Positions 8,007 through 14,006 of a DNA stretch of 47,667 bases are shown here, in pieces. Positions within the stretch are counted from its first letter, which is position 1. Each line of letters opens with the position of its first letter. The stretch comes from a virus. The notes under the pieces were generated by a model. The model had not been told where the DNA came from. It worked only from the letters and a program-made list of their open reading frames with translations, and made no database searches. A program made the translations under genes and the position numbers. The stretch covers positions 1 through 47,667 of the IMG/VR virus record IMGVR_UViG_3300046169_000027; one strand, 5' to 3'.

Positions 8007-8457
8007 GCAGGTACATACATATTTATCTATGTACCCGCTTCTATTCCCTTTAAAGCACTTTAAAGCTGCGGCACTATCTGGTTTACATCCAATTCCCCTT
8101 CAAAATGTATAAGATTGTATATATATCCCTAGTACCCCCCATGGCAGCTTGCCCACCCCTTAAAGCTCTATAGCTTTAAAGGGGTGGTTAGAACTTCAAA
8201 GTCTAATAAGACTTTGAAGACTCCCAAGATTCTATAGAATCTATCGGGTGTGTGTAGAAGACTTCTAAGTCTTCCAAGATTTTCTAGTTTACAAAACTAG
8301 AAGAGTCTTAAAACACTTCAAAACCTTTAGGTTTATTTCAAAAACTCCCCAGTCTTCAACGACTTACAAACTTATTAGTCTTCGACTAAACTCTCCGCCA
8401 AAGACTTTAAAAGTCTTCTAGTTCTATCGTGTACACGGAAATCTTCAAAGAAGATTT
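8007..8457 (+). repeat. Array of about ten short hairpins in the early leader
   Basis: This non-coding stretch holds consecutive inverted repeats: 8007-8038, 8154-8186 (14-bp stem with one bulged base), 8194-8219 (11 bp perfect), 8227-8242, 8257-8274, 8282-8302, 8321-8334, 8375-8389, 8401-8417, 8428-8437 (palindrome CGTGTACACG) and 8439-8457. Five or six reuse an AGTCTT/AAGACT core. No ORF of note crosses the stretch. Candidate roles are a structured leader RNA, a replication origin or a packaging site beside terS. The structures are read directly; the role is inference. Confidence 0.75.
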
Positions 8458-8468
8458 TAAAGGAATTT

Positions 8469-8509
8469 TTAGTAGTTATATAACCTATAAAAGGTTATAT
8501 AACTACTAA
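8469..8509 (+). promoter_or_regulatory. 18-bp perfect hairpin before first early gene
   Basis: Bases 8469-8486 and 8492-8509 are exact inverted repeats (core GTTATATAACCT against AGGTTATATAAC) with a 5-base ATAAA loop. There is no T-run after it, so it is not an ordinary intrinsic terminator. It stands 4 bases before the still longer hairpin at 8513-8583, so the RNA would form two stacked stems just upstream of the first early gene. Confidence 0.8.
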
Positions 8510-8512
8510 TAA

Positions 8513-8583
8513 AGTATTCCTTATATTAAAAGTTAAAAAGAAGTTCAGAATGAACTTTTTAACTTTTAAATATAAGGAATACT
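8513..8583 (+). promoter_or_regulatory. Long bulged hairpin A, covering the first early ribosome site
   Basis: About 31 base pairs connect 8513-8547 with 8551-8583. There is one unpaired A on the right arm, a 3-base AAG bulge on the left arm (8541-8543) and a GAA loop; the tip reads AAGTTCAGAATGAACTT. The AAGGA ribosome site of the gene starting at 8587 lies at 8574-8578, inside the right arm. The structure would hide the ribosome site unless cut or melted. It is closely related to hairpin C at 12286-12358. Confidence 0.82.
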
Positions 8584-8586
8584 AAA

Positions 8587-9000
8587 ATGGCAACTTCAAC
8601 TTTCAATCAAATCGACTCAAATCAAATTGCATCGAATCGTCAAGTTTATGCCGTAGCCTGTCACTTCGCTAATATCCACTCCAAGTCTCCTTCGGAGAGA
8701 TATGGATTGACCAAAGTTTTCAATGCAGTCATCAATAAATCCTACAAGGATTCTGATAGCTATATGACTCATGGCGATGCCACAGAGTTCTTCGAATGGG
8801 ATTGTGTTCCACCACAATTTCTTCACATGGTTTCTAAGCCAAAGGCTAAGAAGAAAGTGGTAGCTAAGAAGCCTGTAAAGACTTCTAAGACTCAGAAGAA
8901 AGCTATCCCGAAGGGAAAGGCGAAATTGACTAACACTCAGCGAATTGATTCTTTAGAATCTAAGATGGATAAAATCCTTGAGATTCTATCTGCTAAATAA
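8587..9000 (+). CDS. First early protein, basic C-terminal tail, 137 aa
   Basis: I do not recognise a family. Residues 1-95 form a mixed region. Residues 96-120 are a Lys/Ala/Pro-rich tail of histone-like character (KPKAKKKVVAKKPVKTSK), followed by a short coiled segment (SLESKMDKILEILSAK) likely used for oligomerisation. As the first gene behind the strongest promoter it is a good candidate for a host-takeover or DNA-binding protein. A terminator at 9010-9025 follows directly, so it may be expressed alone at high level. Its ribosome site is buried in hairpin A. Confidence 0.75.
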   Translation: MATSTFNQIDSNQIASNRQVYAVACHFANIHSKSPSERYGLTKVFNAVINKSYKDSDSYMTHGDATEFFEWDCVPPQFLHMVSKPKAKKKVVAKKPVKTSKTQKKAIPKGKAKLTNTQRIDSLESKMDKILEILSAK

Positions 9001-9009
9001 ATCTATCAG

Positions 9010-9035
9010 GGGCAAAGGATTGCCCTTTAATTTCT
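9010..9035 (+). terminator. Intrinsic terminator after the first early gene
   Basis: GGGCAA (9010-9015), a 4-base AGGA loop and TTGCCC (9020-9025) form a GC-rich 6-bp stem, followed by TTTAATTTCTATTTT. It begins 10 bases after the stop of the first early gene and precedes a new promoter-like box at 9049. Confidence 0.7.
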
Positions 9036-9042
9036 ATTTTAA

Positions 9043-9054
9043 CTATGGTATAAT
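9043..9054 (+). promoter_or_regulatory. Possible extended -10 promoter for the small-gene cluster
   Basis: TATGGTATAAT shows a consensus TATAAT (9049-9054) with the TGn extension. The -35 position has only TTTAAT (9026-9031, 17-base spacer). It follows a terminator, which makes a restart of transcription reasonable. It is the same TGGTATAAT form as the promoter at 14015. Confidence 0.5.
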
Positions 9055-9057
9055 CCT

Positions 9058-9147
9058 ATGCGACAGATTGATAAAACTATGATAACTGTTAATTTTGTGT
9101 TTGGTGTTTCAGTAATTCTATTAACTTTAATAGAGCTAGGAGTATAG
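9058..9147 (+). CDS. Possible 29-residue membrane peptide
   Basis: MRQIDKTMITVNFVFGVSVI is the start of a very short hydrophobic ORF with one predicted membrane helix. It ends in GGAGTATAG, where GGAG is the ribosome site of the next gene. The ATG at 9058 lies only 4 bases after the -10 box, so if that promoter is used the peptide would begin at the inner ATG (9079) or not be made. Low certainty, but a near copy of the arrangement at 9306-9392 suggests it is real. Confidence 0.35.
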   Translation: MRQIDKTMITVNFVFGVSVILLTLIELGV

Positions 9148-9151
9148 ATAT

Positions 9152-9316
9152 ATGTTCTTTGTTATGTTTGATGACAATGCAGTAGTTTGTGAGACTCAGC
9201 TAGAAGCTGTAGAGCTTGTAGATTCTTTAACCTTAGATGGATATAGATATATTAGTGTTGGTCATAACCAACCACTAAATGTAGATGAGATGGAGGAAAT
9301 AGAATATGACGTATAG
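9152..9316 (+). CDS. Hypothetical small acidic protein, 54 aa
   Basis: MFFVMFDDNAVVCETQLEAV begins a 54-residue acidic protein. The ribosome site AGGAG (9138-9142) is well placed, and the next short ORF overlaps its end (ATG at 9306). No family recognised. It is part of the accessory small-gene cluster of the early region, where such genes commonly act on host proteins. Confidence 0.6.
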   Translation: MFFVMFDDNAVVCETQLEAVELVDSLTLDGYRYISVGHNQPLNVDEMEEIEYDV

Positions 9317-9392
9317 TTTTATTCAGGGTTTCATTTATGGATTTATAATTGTATTTTCGTATAGATATATTGATTCACTTTTAGGAGTATAG
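9306..9392 (+). CDS. Possible 28-residue membrane peptide
   Basis: MTYSFIQGFIYGFIIVFSYR starts a short, strongly hydrophobic peptide with one membrane helix. A GGAGG-type site (TGGAGGAAATAGAAT) precedes its ATG, which overlaps the upstream gene. It ends in TTAGGAGTATAG, so its stop is fused to the ribosome site of the next gene, exactly as in the peptide at 9058-9147. Confidence 0.45.
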   Translation: MTYSFIQGFIYGFIIVFSYRYIDSLLGV

Positions 9393-9396
9393 AAAT

Positions 9397-9567
9397 ATGG
9401 AAAAGTTTTCGCATCGTGAGATAGAAGTATATACTGTTTGGGTTGATAGAATCCAGATGAGCGGAGAGATATATAATCTACAAGAGGCTAGAGATGTATT
9501 TGACGATTGGATACGTCTTGGCTATACTGATGTAGATTTAATGTGTGAATATAGATTTGAGGAGTAA
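9397..9567 (+). CDS. Small protein of the TVWV family, copy 1, 56 aa
   Basis: A 56-residue acidic protein. Its core EVYTVWVDRI, then IYNLQEARDVFDDWIRLGYTDVD aligns with the product at 11100-11246 (ETYTVWVGGV, then YPVSLDVAHDIADEYIGQGYEDVE). The two are therefore paralogues within this genome. The ribosome site GGAG lies 9 bases upstream. Function is unknown. It is paired with a DpnD/PcfM-like gene directly downstream; the second pair, at 10925-11246, is in the reverse order. Confidence 0.65.
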   Translation: MEKFSHREIEVYTVWVDRIQMSGEIYNLQEARDVFDDWIRLGYTDVDLMCEYRFEE

Positions 9568-9571
9568 AGTT

Positions 9572-9748
9572 ATGAAAAAATATAAAGTATATTATTCAAT
9601 AGCCCATCATGGCTCAATAGAAGTTGAAGCTGATAGTAATATGGAAGCTGAAGATATAGTTTGGGATATGTTGCATGACGATGAAATCTCAGAAAAAGAC
9701 ACTATAGATTCAGATTACCAAGTAGATTTAAGTGTGGAGATAAACTAA
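9572..9748 (+). CDS. DpnD/PcfM-like small protein, copy 1, 58 aa
   Basis: MKKYKVYYSIAHHGSIEVEA at the N-terminus and the pattern of a beta strand, EVEADSNMEAED helix and a final strand match the short DpnD/PcfM-type domain known from phages and plasmids. I chose the ATG at 9572, since GAGGAG (9560-9564) is well spaced, instead of the upstream GTG at 9545. It resembles the 61-residue product at 10925. Role unknown. Confidence 0.65.
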   Translation: MKKYKVYYSIAHHGSIEVEADSNMEAEDIVWDMLHDDEISEKDTIDSDYQVDLSVEIN

Positions 9749-9993
9749 TGAATAGACTTATGCAAATTTCAAACCACATGGATATAGCTTTAGATGCTAA
9801 GGTAGTTCGATATTGTGATGAAACTCAGGTAGTTATATCAATGCTCAATAATCCTAGAAAGGCTCTGGAAAAAGATAGAGTTTATATTGTACACAATGTT
9901 AGCTTTCTTGATGGTTGCTCTGTATTCTGGGGTCATTACGATTTAACCTTTGAACAAGCAGTAAATAGTTTTAACTACAAAGCAAGTTATTAA
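9748..9993 (+). CDS. Hypothetical protein, 81 aa
   Basis: Its ATG overlaps the stop of the previous gene (TAATG), so the two are translationally coupled. The protein has mixed alpha/beta composition with no membrane segment or known motif (MNRLMQISNHMDIALDAKVV at the start). It closes the first small-gene block; hairpin B begins 7 bases after its stop. Confidence 0.65.
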   Translation: MNRLMQISNHMDIALDAKVVRYCDETQVVISMLNNPRKALEKDRVYIVHNVSFLDGCSVFWGHYDLTFEQAVNSFNYKASY

Positions 9994-10000
9994 ATTAAAA

Positions 10001-10058
10001 TGAAGATAAATAATTAGTAAGTAAGTTTCTTACGAACTTACTAATTATTTATTCTTCA
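10001..10058 (+). promoter_or_regulatory. Long bulged hairpin B between early gene blocks
   Basis: 10001-10021 pairs with 10037-10058 (21 base pairs, one bulged T at 10053). The tip contains a repeated TAAG (TAAGTAAGTTTCTTACGAAC) that can pair in two registers, leaving a 5-base bulge on the left arm and a small TTC/GAA stem on top. It resembles hairpins A and C in size, position and bulge side. The ribosome site of the next gene lies just outside the stem. Confidence 0.78.
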
Positions 10059-10073
10059 CAAAAGGAGACGGCA

Positions 10074-10688
10074 ATGTTCAATGTTCACTGTAAAGCGGTT
10101 CAAGAATATTCTCAGCGTAATGCTAACAACATGGCAGACACTGTACTCATGGTAGTGTTATCTATTCAGCAAAACTGGTTAGGTGTCGGCAACCAAATGA
10201 CTGATGTTAGGAATAACAAAGCAGATTCCAAATTTCTATGGGGTAATAAGCTAAAGACTTATCACTATCTAATGGCTAACAAGCACAAAATGTTTGCTCA
10301 AGTCAAAGCAGTGTTAGTAAGTAATAAGAACTATGATGACAGAGCTATGTCGTTGATGAAGATATTTCTTAGAGTAGACGGCTTAGGTCTACCCAAAGCA
10401 GGGTTTTGCTGTCAGCTGATAGCAGGAATGGTTGGTTGTATGGATATTCATAACATTAGAATGTATGACCTAGACACTAAGACTTTGAAGCTCAACCCTA
10501 AACCTAAGACTGAGAAGGCTAAGCAAGCCAATGAAGACAAGACAAAAACCTATATAGCTTTATGTCATGCTTATGGTTGTGAGAATCTTTGGAACTCATG
10601 GTGTGAGAATCTAGCTACAAAATCTAAGCGTTGGCAAGATGCTAACCATGTAAGTGAAGTACATTACACTTATCTTATTGGAGAATAG
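10074..10688 (+). CDS. Helix-hairpin-helix DNA-glycosylase-like protein
   Basis: A 204-residue helical protein. Residues about 100-135 read VDGLGLPKAGFCCQL followed by MDIHNIRMYD. This resembles the hairpin-helix (LPGIGxxxA) and catalytic aspartate region (VDxHxxR) of HhH-GPD DNA glycosylases. The Asp is present, the family Lys of bifunctional enzymes is not obvious, and the rest is unlike known glycosylases. It could be a DNA-repair enzyme or a non-catalytic HhH protein that binds DNA. A GGAG site precedes the ATG, immediately after hairpin B. Confidence 0.5.
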   Translation: MFNVHCKAVQEYSQRNANNMADTVLMVVLSIQQNWLGVGNQMTDVRNNKADSKFLWGNKLKTYHYLMANKHKMFAQVKAVLVSNKNYDDRAMSLMKIFLRVDGLGLPKAGFCCQLIAGMVGCMDIHNIRMYDLDTKTLKLNPKPKTEKAKQANEDKTKTYIALCHAYGCENLWNSWCENLATKSKRWQDANHVSEVHYTYLIGE

Positions 10689-10690
10689 TT

Positions 10691-10807
10691 ATGACTATAA
10701 TTGAAATAAACTTAGAGTTTGAAGCTGATGAGGTTACAGAAGCAGATGTTTATAATTATATAAACGAATTAATCGAGAACAATTCTTTATCCTACGAGGT
10801 TAAATAG
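10691..10807 (+). CDS. Hypothetical acidic small protein, 38 aa
   Basis: MTIIEINLEFEADEVTEADV starts a 38-residue acidic peptide placed 2 bases after the upstream stop and 2 bases before the next start. No family recognised. The tight packing in a series of short genes, all on the same strand, is the main support. Confidence 0.5.
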   Translation: MTIIEINLEFEADEVTEADVYNYINELIENNSLSYEVK

Positions 10808-10809
10808 TT

Positions 10810-10935
10810 ATGAATAGAGCTGAATTTTTAGAGTGGTTAGATACTTGTCCAGTAGAAAATCATGTATGTATAGACTCTACTGAAAGCATTGGCATTATAT
10901 TTTATACAAGCGAGGAAAATAGCGATGAAGACTAA
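10810..10935 (+). CDS. Hypothetical small protein, 41 aa
   Basis: A 41-residue acidic protein starting MNRAEFLEWLDTCPVENHVC. Its end overlaps the start of the DpnD/PcfM-like gene at 10925 in another frame, and the GAGG inside its own last codons serves as that gene's ribosome site. No known domain. Confidence 0.5.
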   Translation: MNRAEFLEWLDTCPVENHVCIDSTESIGIIFYTSEENSDED

Positions 10936-11110
10936 GTTTAAAGTTTATGTGATTGAAGAAATGGAAAGTAGCTATATTGTAGAGGCTGAAAGCATAGCTG
11001 AAGCTGAAAGTAAAATGATGCAAGGTGATTATGACGAAAGCACTAAAGAAATTGAAGACATATATAACTCTAGAATAGTAGACTTAGACGAGGTTGTAGA
11101 TGATGAATGA
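10925..11110 (+). CDS. DpnD/PcfM-like small protein, copy 2, 61 aa
   Basis: KFKVYVIEEMESSYIVEAES, followed by an Ala/Glu-rich helix and a last strand, matches the pattern of the product at 9572 and the DpnD/PcfM-type domain. The ATG at 10925 follows GAGG at a proper distance; the longer version from a GTG at 10889 is less likely. It is followed by a TVWV-family gene, mirroring the pair at 9397-9748 in reverse order. Confidence 0.62.
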   Translation: MKTKFKVYVIEEMESSYIVEAESIAEAESKMMQGDYDESTKEIEDIYNSRIVDLDEVVDDE

Positions 11111-11246
11111 AACCTATACAGTTTGGGTTGGTGGTGTTGAAGCCAACAATTATCCAGTATCCTTAGACGTAGCCCATGATATAGCTGATGAGTACATTGG
11201 TCAGGGCTATGAAGATGTTGAAATTGAGGAGATAAAAAATGACTGA
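11100..11246 (+). CDS. Small protein of the TVWV family, copy 2, 48 aa
   Basis: The start is one of two tandem ATGs (11100 or 11103) overlapping the upstream stop. The core ETYTVWVGGVEANNYPVSLD and YIGQGYEDVEIEE matches the product at 9397-9567, including the GYxDV motif. Function unknown; the duplication of the two-gene set is the notable feature. Confidence 0.58.
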   Translation: MMNETYTVWVGGVEANNYPVSLDVAHDIADEYIGQGYEDVEIEEIKND

Positions 11247-11403
11247 TAAAGAATTTATTGAAGCAGTATTCGAAGAAGTCTATGGCGACAATGCTATCAA
11301 CAGAGGCTTCAGCAAGCAAGATGTAGTTGAAGAATTACAGAACATGAATAACATTATAGGTGGCTATGAAAATAGCGAAACCCATGTATGGCACGAGGTA
11401 TAA
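11239..11403 (+). CDS. Hypothetical protein, 54 aa
   Basis: Begins inside the last codons of the preceding gene with a GAGGAG site about 7 bases upstream. MTDKEFIEAVFEEVYGDNAI opens a largely helical acidic protein. Not recognised. Confidence 0.55.
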   Translation: MTDKEFIEAVFEEVYGDNAINRGFSKQDVVEELQNMNNIIGGYENSETHVWHEV

Positions 11404-11407
11404 AACT

Positions 11408-11710
11408 ATGAACCTACAAGATATGTTAGACGAATATATAAACTATAAAATACAAGATGTCCTTGATGTAGCTTTAGCCAACAAGAAAAAAACTGTAACT
11501 AAAGACTTAGAATCTGTTAGAGGTTGGCTTAGAGAACTAGAGCATACCCTAGATGATGTTAAGACTCTATCCGATGAGAATGAATATAACATTGGAGACT
11601 TTGAAACACGAATCGGTAAACTTGAAGACGATACTGTACAACTAAATCAAGGTGTAATAAAATCTCAAGTGCGAGAGATTCTAACTAAATCTAAACTAAC
11701 TGTGGAGTAA
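11408..11710 (+). CDS. Hypothetical coiled-coil protein, 100 aa
   Basis: I chose the ATG at 11408 (MNLQDMLDEYINYKIQDVLD), which has a GAGG about 9 bases upstream; a longer frame from 11360 overlaps the previous gene. The residues from 35 to 90 show heptad spacing (LRELEHTLDDVKTLSDENE, then IGKLEDDTVQLNQ), so a coiled coil is likely. No family recognised. Confidence 0.6.
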   Translation: MNLQDMLDEYINYKIQDVLDVALANKKKTVTKDLESVRGWLRELEHTLDDVKTLSDENEYNIGDFETRIGKLEDDTVQLNQGVIKSQVREILTKSKLTVE

Positions 11711-11713
11711 ACT

Positions 11714-11953
11714 ATGGAACTTCCAACTCTTGAAGAGTTTGAAAATACTTGTGCCGAACACCTCTGGTTGTTTACCTTAGAGCCAGACTTGAATAGAGCT
11801 ATGGAAGGCTTGAAGACATACCACTATATCCAAGACGTTATCAAGAAAGGTGGCGGTAAATATAAACAGATACACCGCAAAGCATACGAAAAATTTATTG
11901 ACGATACGAAGGAGAATGCCAATGACTACGGATTCGAAAGAAGCTCTAATTGA
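11714..11953 (+). CDS. Hypothetical helical protein, 79 aa
   Basis: MELPTLEEFENTCAEHLWLF opens a 79-residue helical protein with a GGAG just upstream and a 32-base overlap with the next gene. No domain recognised. Codon usage and tight packing are like its neighbours. Confidence 0.6.
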   Translation: MELPTLEEFENTCAEHLWLFTLEPDLNRAMEGLKTYHYIQDVIKKGGGKYKQIHRKAYEKFIDDTKENANDYGFERSSN

Positions 11954-12113
11954 AAAGGTCTTTGAGCAAATGATTAAAGACTTTAGAGACAAAGAATACT
12001 CACCCATTTATGAACTATTAAGTCATGTCCCAACCAATACACTTGAGGGCTTTTTAGCCGAGGTAGAATTTTATGAGAAGTTTTTTCCCAGAGACAATGT
12101 GGAGAATAGATAA
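11922..12113 (+). CDS. Conserved small phage protein, 63 aa
   Basis: A GGAG at 11911 favours the ATG at 11922 over one at 11916. MTTDSKEALIEKVFEQMIKD, then YSPIYELLSHVP and a GFLAEV-type segment resemble a short acidic protein I recall from many T7-like phages (two helices around a Y-x-x-I-x-E-L-L motif). The role is unknown; inhibitor-like proteins are often of this size. Confidence 0.62.
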   Translation: MTTDSKEALIEKVFEQMIKDFRDKEYSPIYELLSHVPTNTLEGFLAEVEFYEKFFPRDNVENR

Positions 12114-12258
12114 GCTGAATACAGCAAGCACTAAACCTAGCTACACAACAGACATTGAAGATGCTAAGAAGCTAGGTGAATCCTATGGCGGTGCTTATAT
12201 TATTACACAGCTAAAGGGTGACAGACTTAAAGAAGAGATGAGGGGATTACATGACTAG
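12097..12258 (+). CDS. Hypothetical protein, 53 aa
   Basis: Starts with ATG at 12097 inside the end of the previous gene (an alternative start is at 12073). MWRIDKLNTASTKPSYTTDI is the N-terminus. No strong ribosome site or known family; retained because the frame is open and packed between neighbours. Confidence 0.42.
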   Translation: MWRIDKLNTASTKPSYTTDIEDAKKLGESYGGAYIITQLKGDRLKEEMRGLHD

Positions 12259-12285
12259 TAAATGTATATTGTAATATATAAATTA

Positions 12286-12358
12286 ACTTACTTAATTACC
12301 TTATAAGTTAATAAGAAGTTCAGTATGAACTTATTAACTTATAAGGTATTAAGTTAGT
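12286..12358 (+). promoter_or_regulatory. Long bulged hairpin C, homologue of hairpin A
   Basis: 12286-12322 pairs with 12326-12358, about 32 base pairs with one mismatch and one bulged T. The left arm carries a 3-base AAG bulge (12316-12318) and the tip reads AAGTTCAGTATGAACTT, differing from hairpin A in one base. The stem near the tip, GTTAATAAG/CTTATTAAC, parallels GTTAAAAAG/CTTTTTAAC in A with compensating changes. It fills most of the 155-base gap before the gene at 12414. Confidence 0.82.
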
Positions 12359-12413
12359 ATACCACAAGTCGAGGCACTTGTTAAGCATTTTTTTAAACTA
12401 AAGGTAAAAAACT

Positions 12414-12668
12414 ATGGAAACTTTATTTAACTTTGTAGCATCAGCAGTACACTCACTCGTTTTTAGCGGTAAGAAAAACGGCAAACTATTTGGTAAGTCT
12501 TTTATTGTTAGACGTAGAAGTTCTAAGAACCGCTTTGAAGTTAGTAAGGGCGAGTGCTTCAACATTCTACACTGTTACAAATGGGCTTTCTATTTACAAC
12601 ACAAAGGCTCAAGAGCTATTAGTTTCAATAACATCAAGGATATCAACGGCTTAGAAGGAGTACGATAA
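12414..12668 (+). CDS. Hypothetical basic protein, 84 aa
   Basis: METLFNFVASAVHSLVFSGK begins an 84-residue basic protein with an RRRSSKNR patch near residue 34, suggesting nucleic-acid contact. It is the first gene after hairpin C and shares its stop/start bases with the DUF932 gene. Not recognised. Confidence 0.65.
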   Translation: METLFNFVASAVHSLVFSGKKNGKLFGKSFIVRRRSSKNRFEVSKGECFNILHCYKWAFYLQHKGSRAISFNNIKDINGLEGVR

Positions 12669-13600
12669 TGTCTAACGTCACACCTATGTTTCAAAACTAT
12701 GGTGCTACCCAGTCCCTTAGAGATAAGGGATATGGGTCAGCAGAGTTTGATATATCAACACAACCTTTGAATTACTTACCCGCTGAAGAATGGCTACCTG
12801 AAATAAAAAGTTCTAAGTCTGTAATTTATCGTACAGATACTGGTGAAGAGCTAGGTGTCCATGGTCATGGCTATCAACCAGTAGCTCCTAAGCAGATGAT
12901 AAATGCTACAAGGGCTATACTGGAACGCTCTGACTTAAACATAACAGGTATTGAAGAACGTATAAGGACTTCTCATAATGGCTCTAGGTGCTTTGTACAA
13001 TATACTCTACCTGCCCATGACTATAAGACTCCAGACGGAGACACTGCATCTCTTAGTCTACTTGCCACCAGTTCTATTGACGGGACGTTTCCCTTTATGA
13101 TTAGTGCGGCAGCTATACAGTCTGCTTGTACAAACCTACAAGTGTTTATTGGTGGTGAGGTTGCAGTATATAAATCTAAACACACCAAGAGTTTAAACAT
13201 TGACCATGGTGCTAACATAATTATCAAGGCTCTCGATGTCTTTGAGAATCAACGAGACTTGTGGCAACAGTTTCAGAATCAACATGTTAGTTCTAACGAA
13301 GCCTTTATAGAAATATGTAAGGGTGTAGGTTCTGGGAAACTTATTGACGAACTGGTAGATTCAACTCCCGATTATGTTATAGCTAATAATAAAAACAAAG
13401 CTAAGAATGCTCATTACATTTGGACTAAGTATCAGATGTACAAGATGAGACTGGGCGAAAATCGTTGGGCTTTATATAATGCTTTCACCGATTGGTCTAC
13501 ACATTCAGAGGGCTATACAAAAGCTTCACAATCTAATATAGCTTCTGTGTTAGCCAACCGACAAGACATGGTGCGTAAAGCATTTGCTAAGGCGGCATAA
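12668..13600 (+). CDS. DUF932 family protein
   Basis: A 310-residue protein whose order of motifs (LPAEEWLPEI, then VIYRTDTGEELGVHGHGYQP, then RCFVQYTLP and a conserved central TSIDGTFPFM) fits the DUF932 family found on plasmids and phages. The biochemical role of DUF932 is unsettled; some members are annotated as anti-restriction-like. Start and stop overlap both neighbours by one base, so it is coupled in an operon with the MazG-like gene. Confidence 0.82.
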   Translation: MSNVTPMFQNYGATQSLRDKGYGSAEFDISTQPLNYLPAEEWLPEIKSSKSVIYRTDTGEELGVHGHGYQPVAPKQMINATRAILERSDLNITGIEERIRTSHNGSRCFVQYTLPAHDYKTPDGDTASLSLLATSSIDGTFPFMISAAAIQSACTNLQVFIGGEVAVYKSKHTKSLNIDHGANIIIKALDVFENQRDLWQQFQNQHVSSNEAFIEICKGVGSGKLIDELVDSTPDYVIANNKNKAKNAHYIWTKYQMYKMRLGENRWALYNAFTDWSTHSEGYTKASQSNIASVLANRQDMVRKAFAKAA

Positions 13601-13866
13601 TGTTATCAGAACAGATGACCGAACTTGAGCGAGAGCTACTTGTTATAACTATGGAAGAGTGTGCCGAACTTGCAATGGCTTGTAGTAAGCTGTTGCGGTT
13701 CGGAGATGAGATAAAACATAGGGATAACTTAATACAGGAAGCAGGTGATGTTATGTGTATGGCTACCCTGCTAGTCGAACATAATCTTATGGAAGAATCT
13801 GATATGCTACAGGCTGTAAAAAACAAACGAAACAAACTGAAAATGTGGAGTAGTTTAATCAAATGA
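13600..13866 (+). CDS. MazG-like nucleotide pyrophosphohydrolase
   Basis: An 88-residue all-alpha protein with the family signature EExxE (E19, E20, E23) and ExxD (E47, D50), the magnesium ligands of MazG-type NTP pyrophosphatases. Such phage enzymes hydrolyse (d)NTPs or alarmone-type nucleotides and may tune the host nucleotide pool. Its size is near the single-domain minimum. It overlaps the neighbours by 1 and 4 bases. Confidence 0.7.
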   Translation: MLSEQMTELERELLVITMEECAELAMACSKLLRFGDEIKHRDNLIQEAGDVMCMATLLVEHNLMEESDMLQAVKNKRNKLKMWSSLIK

Positions 13867-14006
13867 CAACATTCATAATTACATTGAGTCTGTTGTCGCT
13901 GAGTGCCCCGATGTGGCTAGTATTAACTGTGGCTATAGCGGGGACTGCATTTGAAATAACAAACCCATACGAAAATATATTGAAAAAAAACTTTACAAAG
14001 AAGTAA
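13863..14006 (+). CDS. Small membrane protein, 47 aa
   Basis: MTTFIITLSLLSLSAPMWLV, followed by more hydrophobic residues to about residue 31 and then a basic tail (ILKKNFTKK), gives one or two membrane segments. Its ATG overlaps the MazG-like stop (ATGA). The promoter for the SSB gene lies inside its last codons. No family recognised. Confidence 0.58.
   Translation: MTTFIITLSLLSLSAPMWLVLTVAIAGTAFEITNPYENILKKNFTKK

Noticed and set aside
8154-8186. Intrinsic terminator reading of the first GC-rich hairpin in the leader
   Set aside because: No run of T follows on either strand; it is better described as part of the hairpin array.
8007-8457. CRISPR array
   Set aside because: The inverted repeats differ in sequence and length, with no constant direct repeat and no even spacing.
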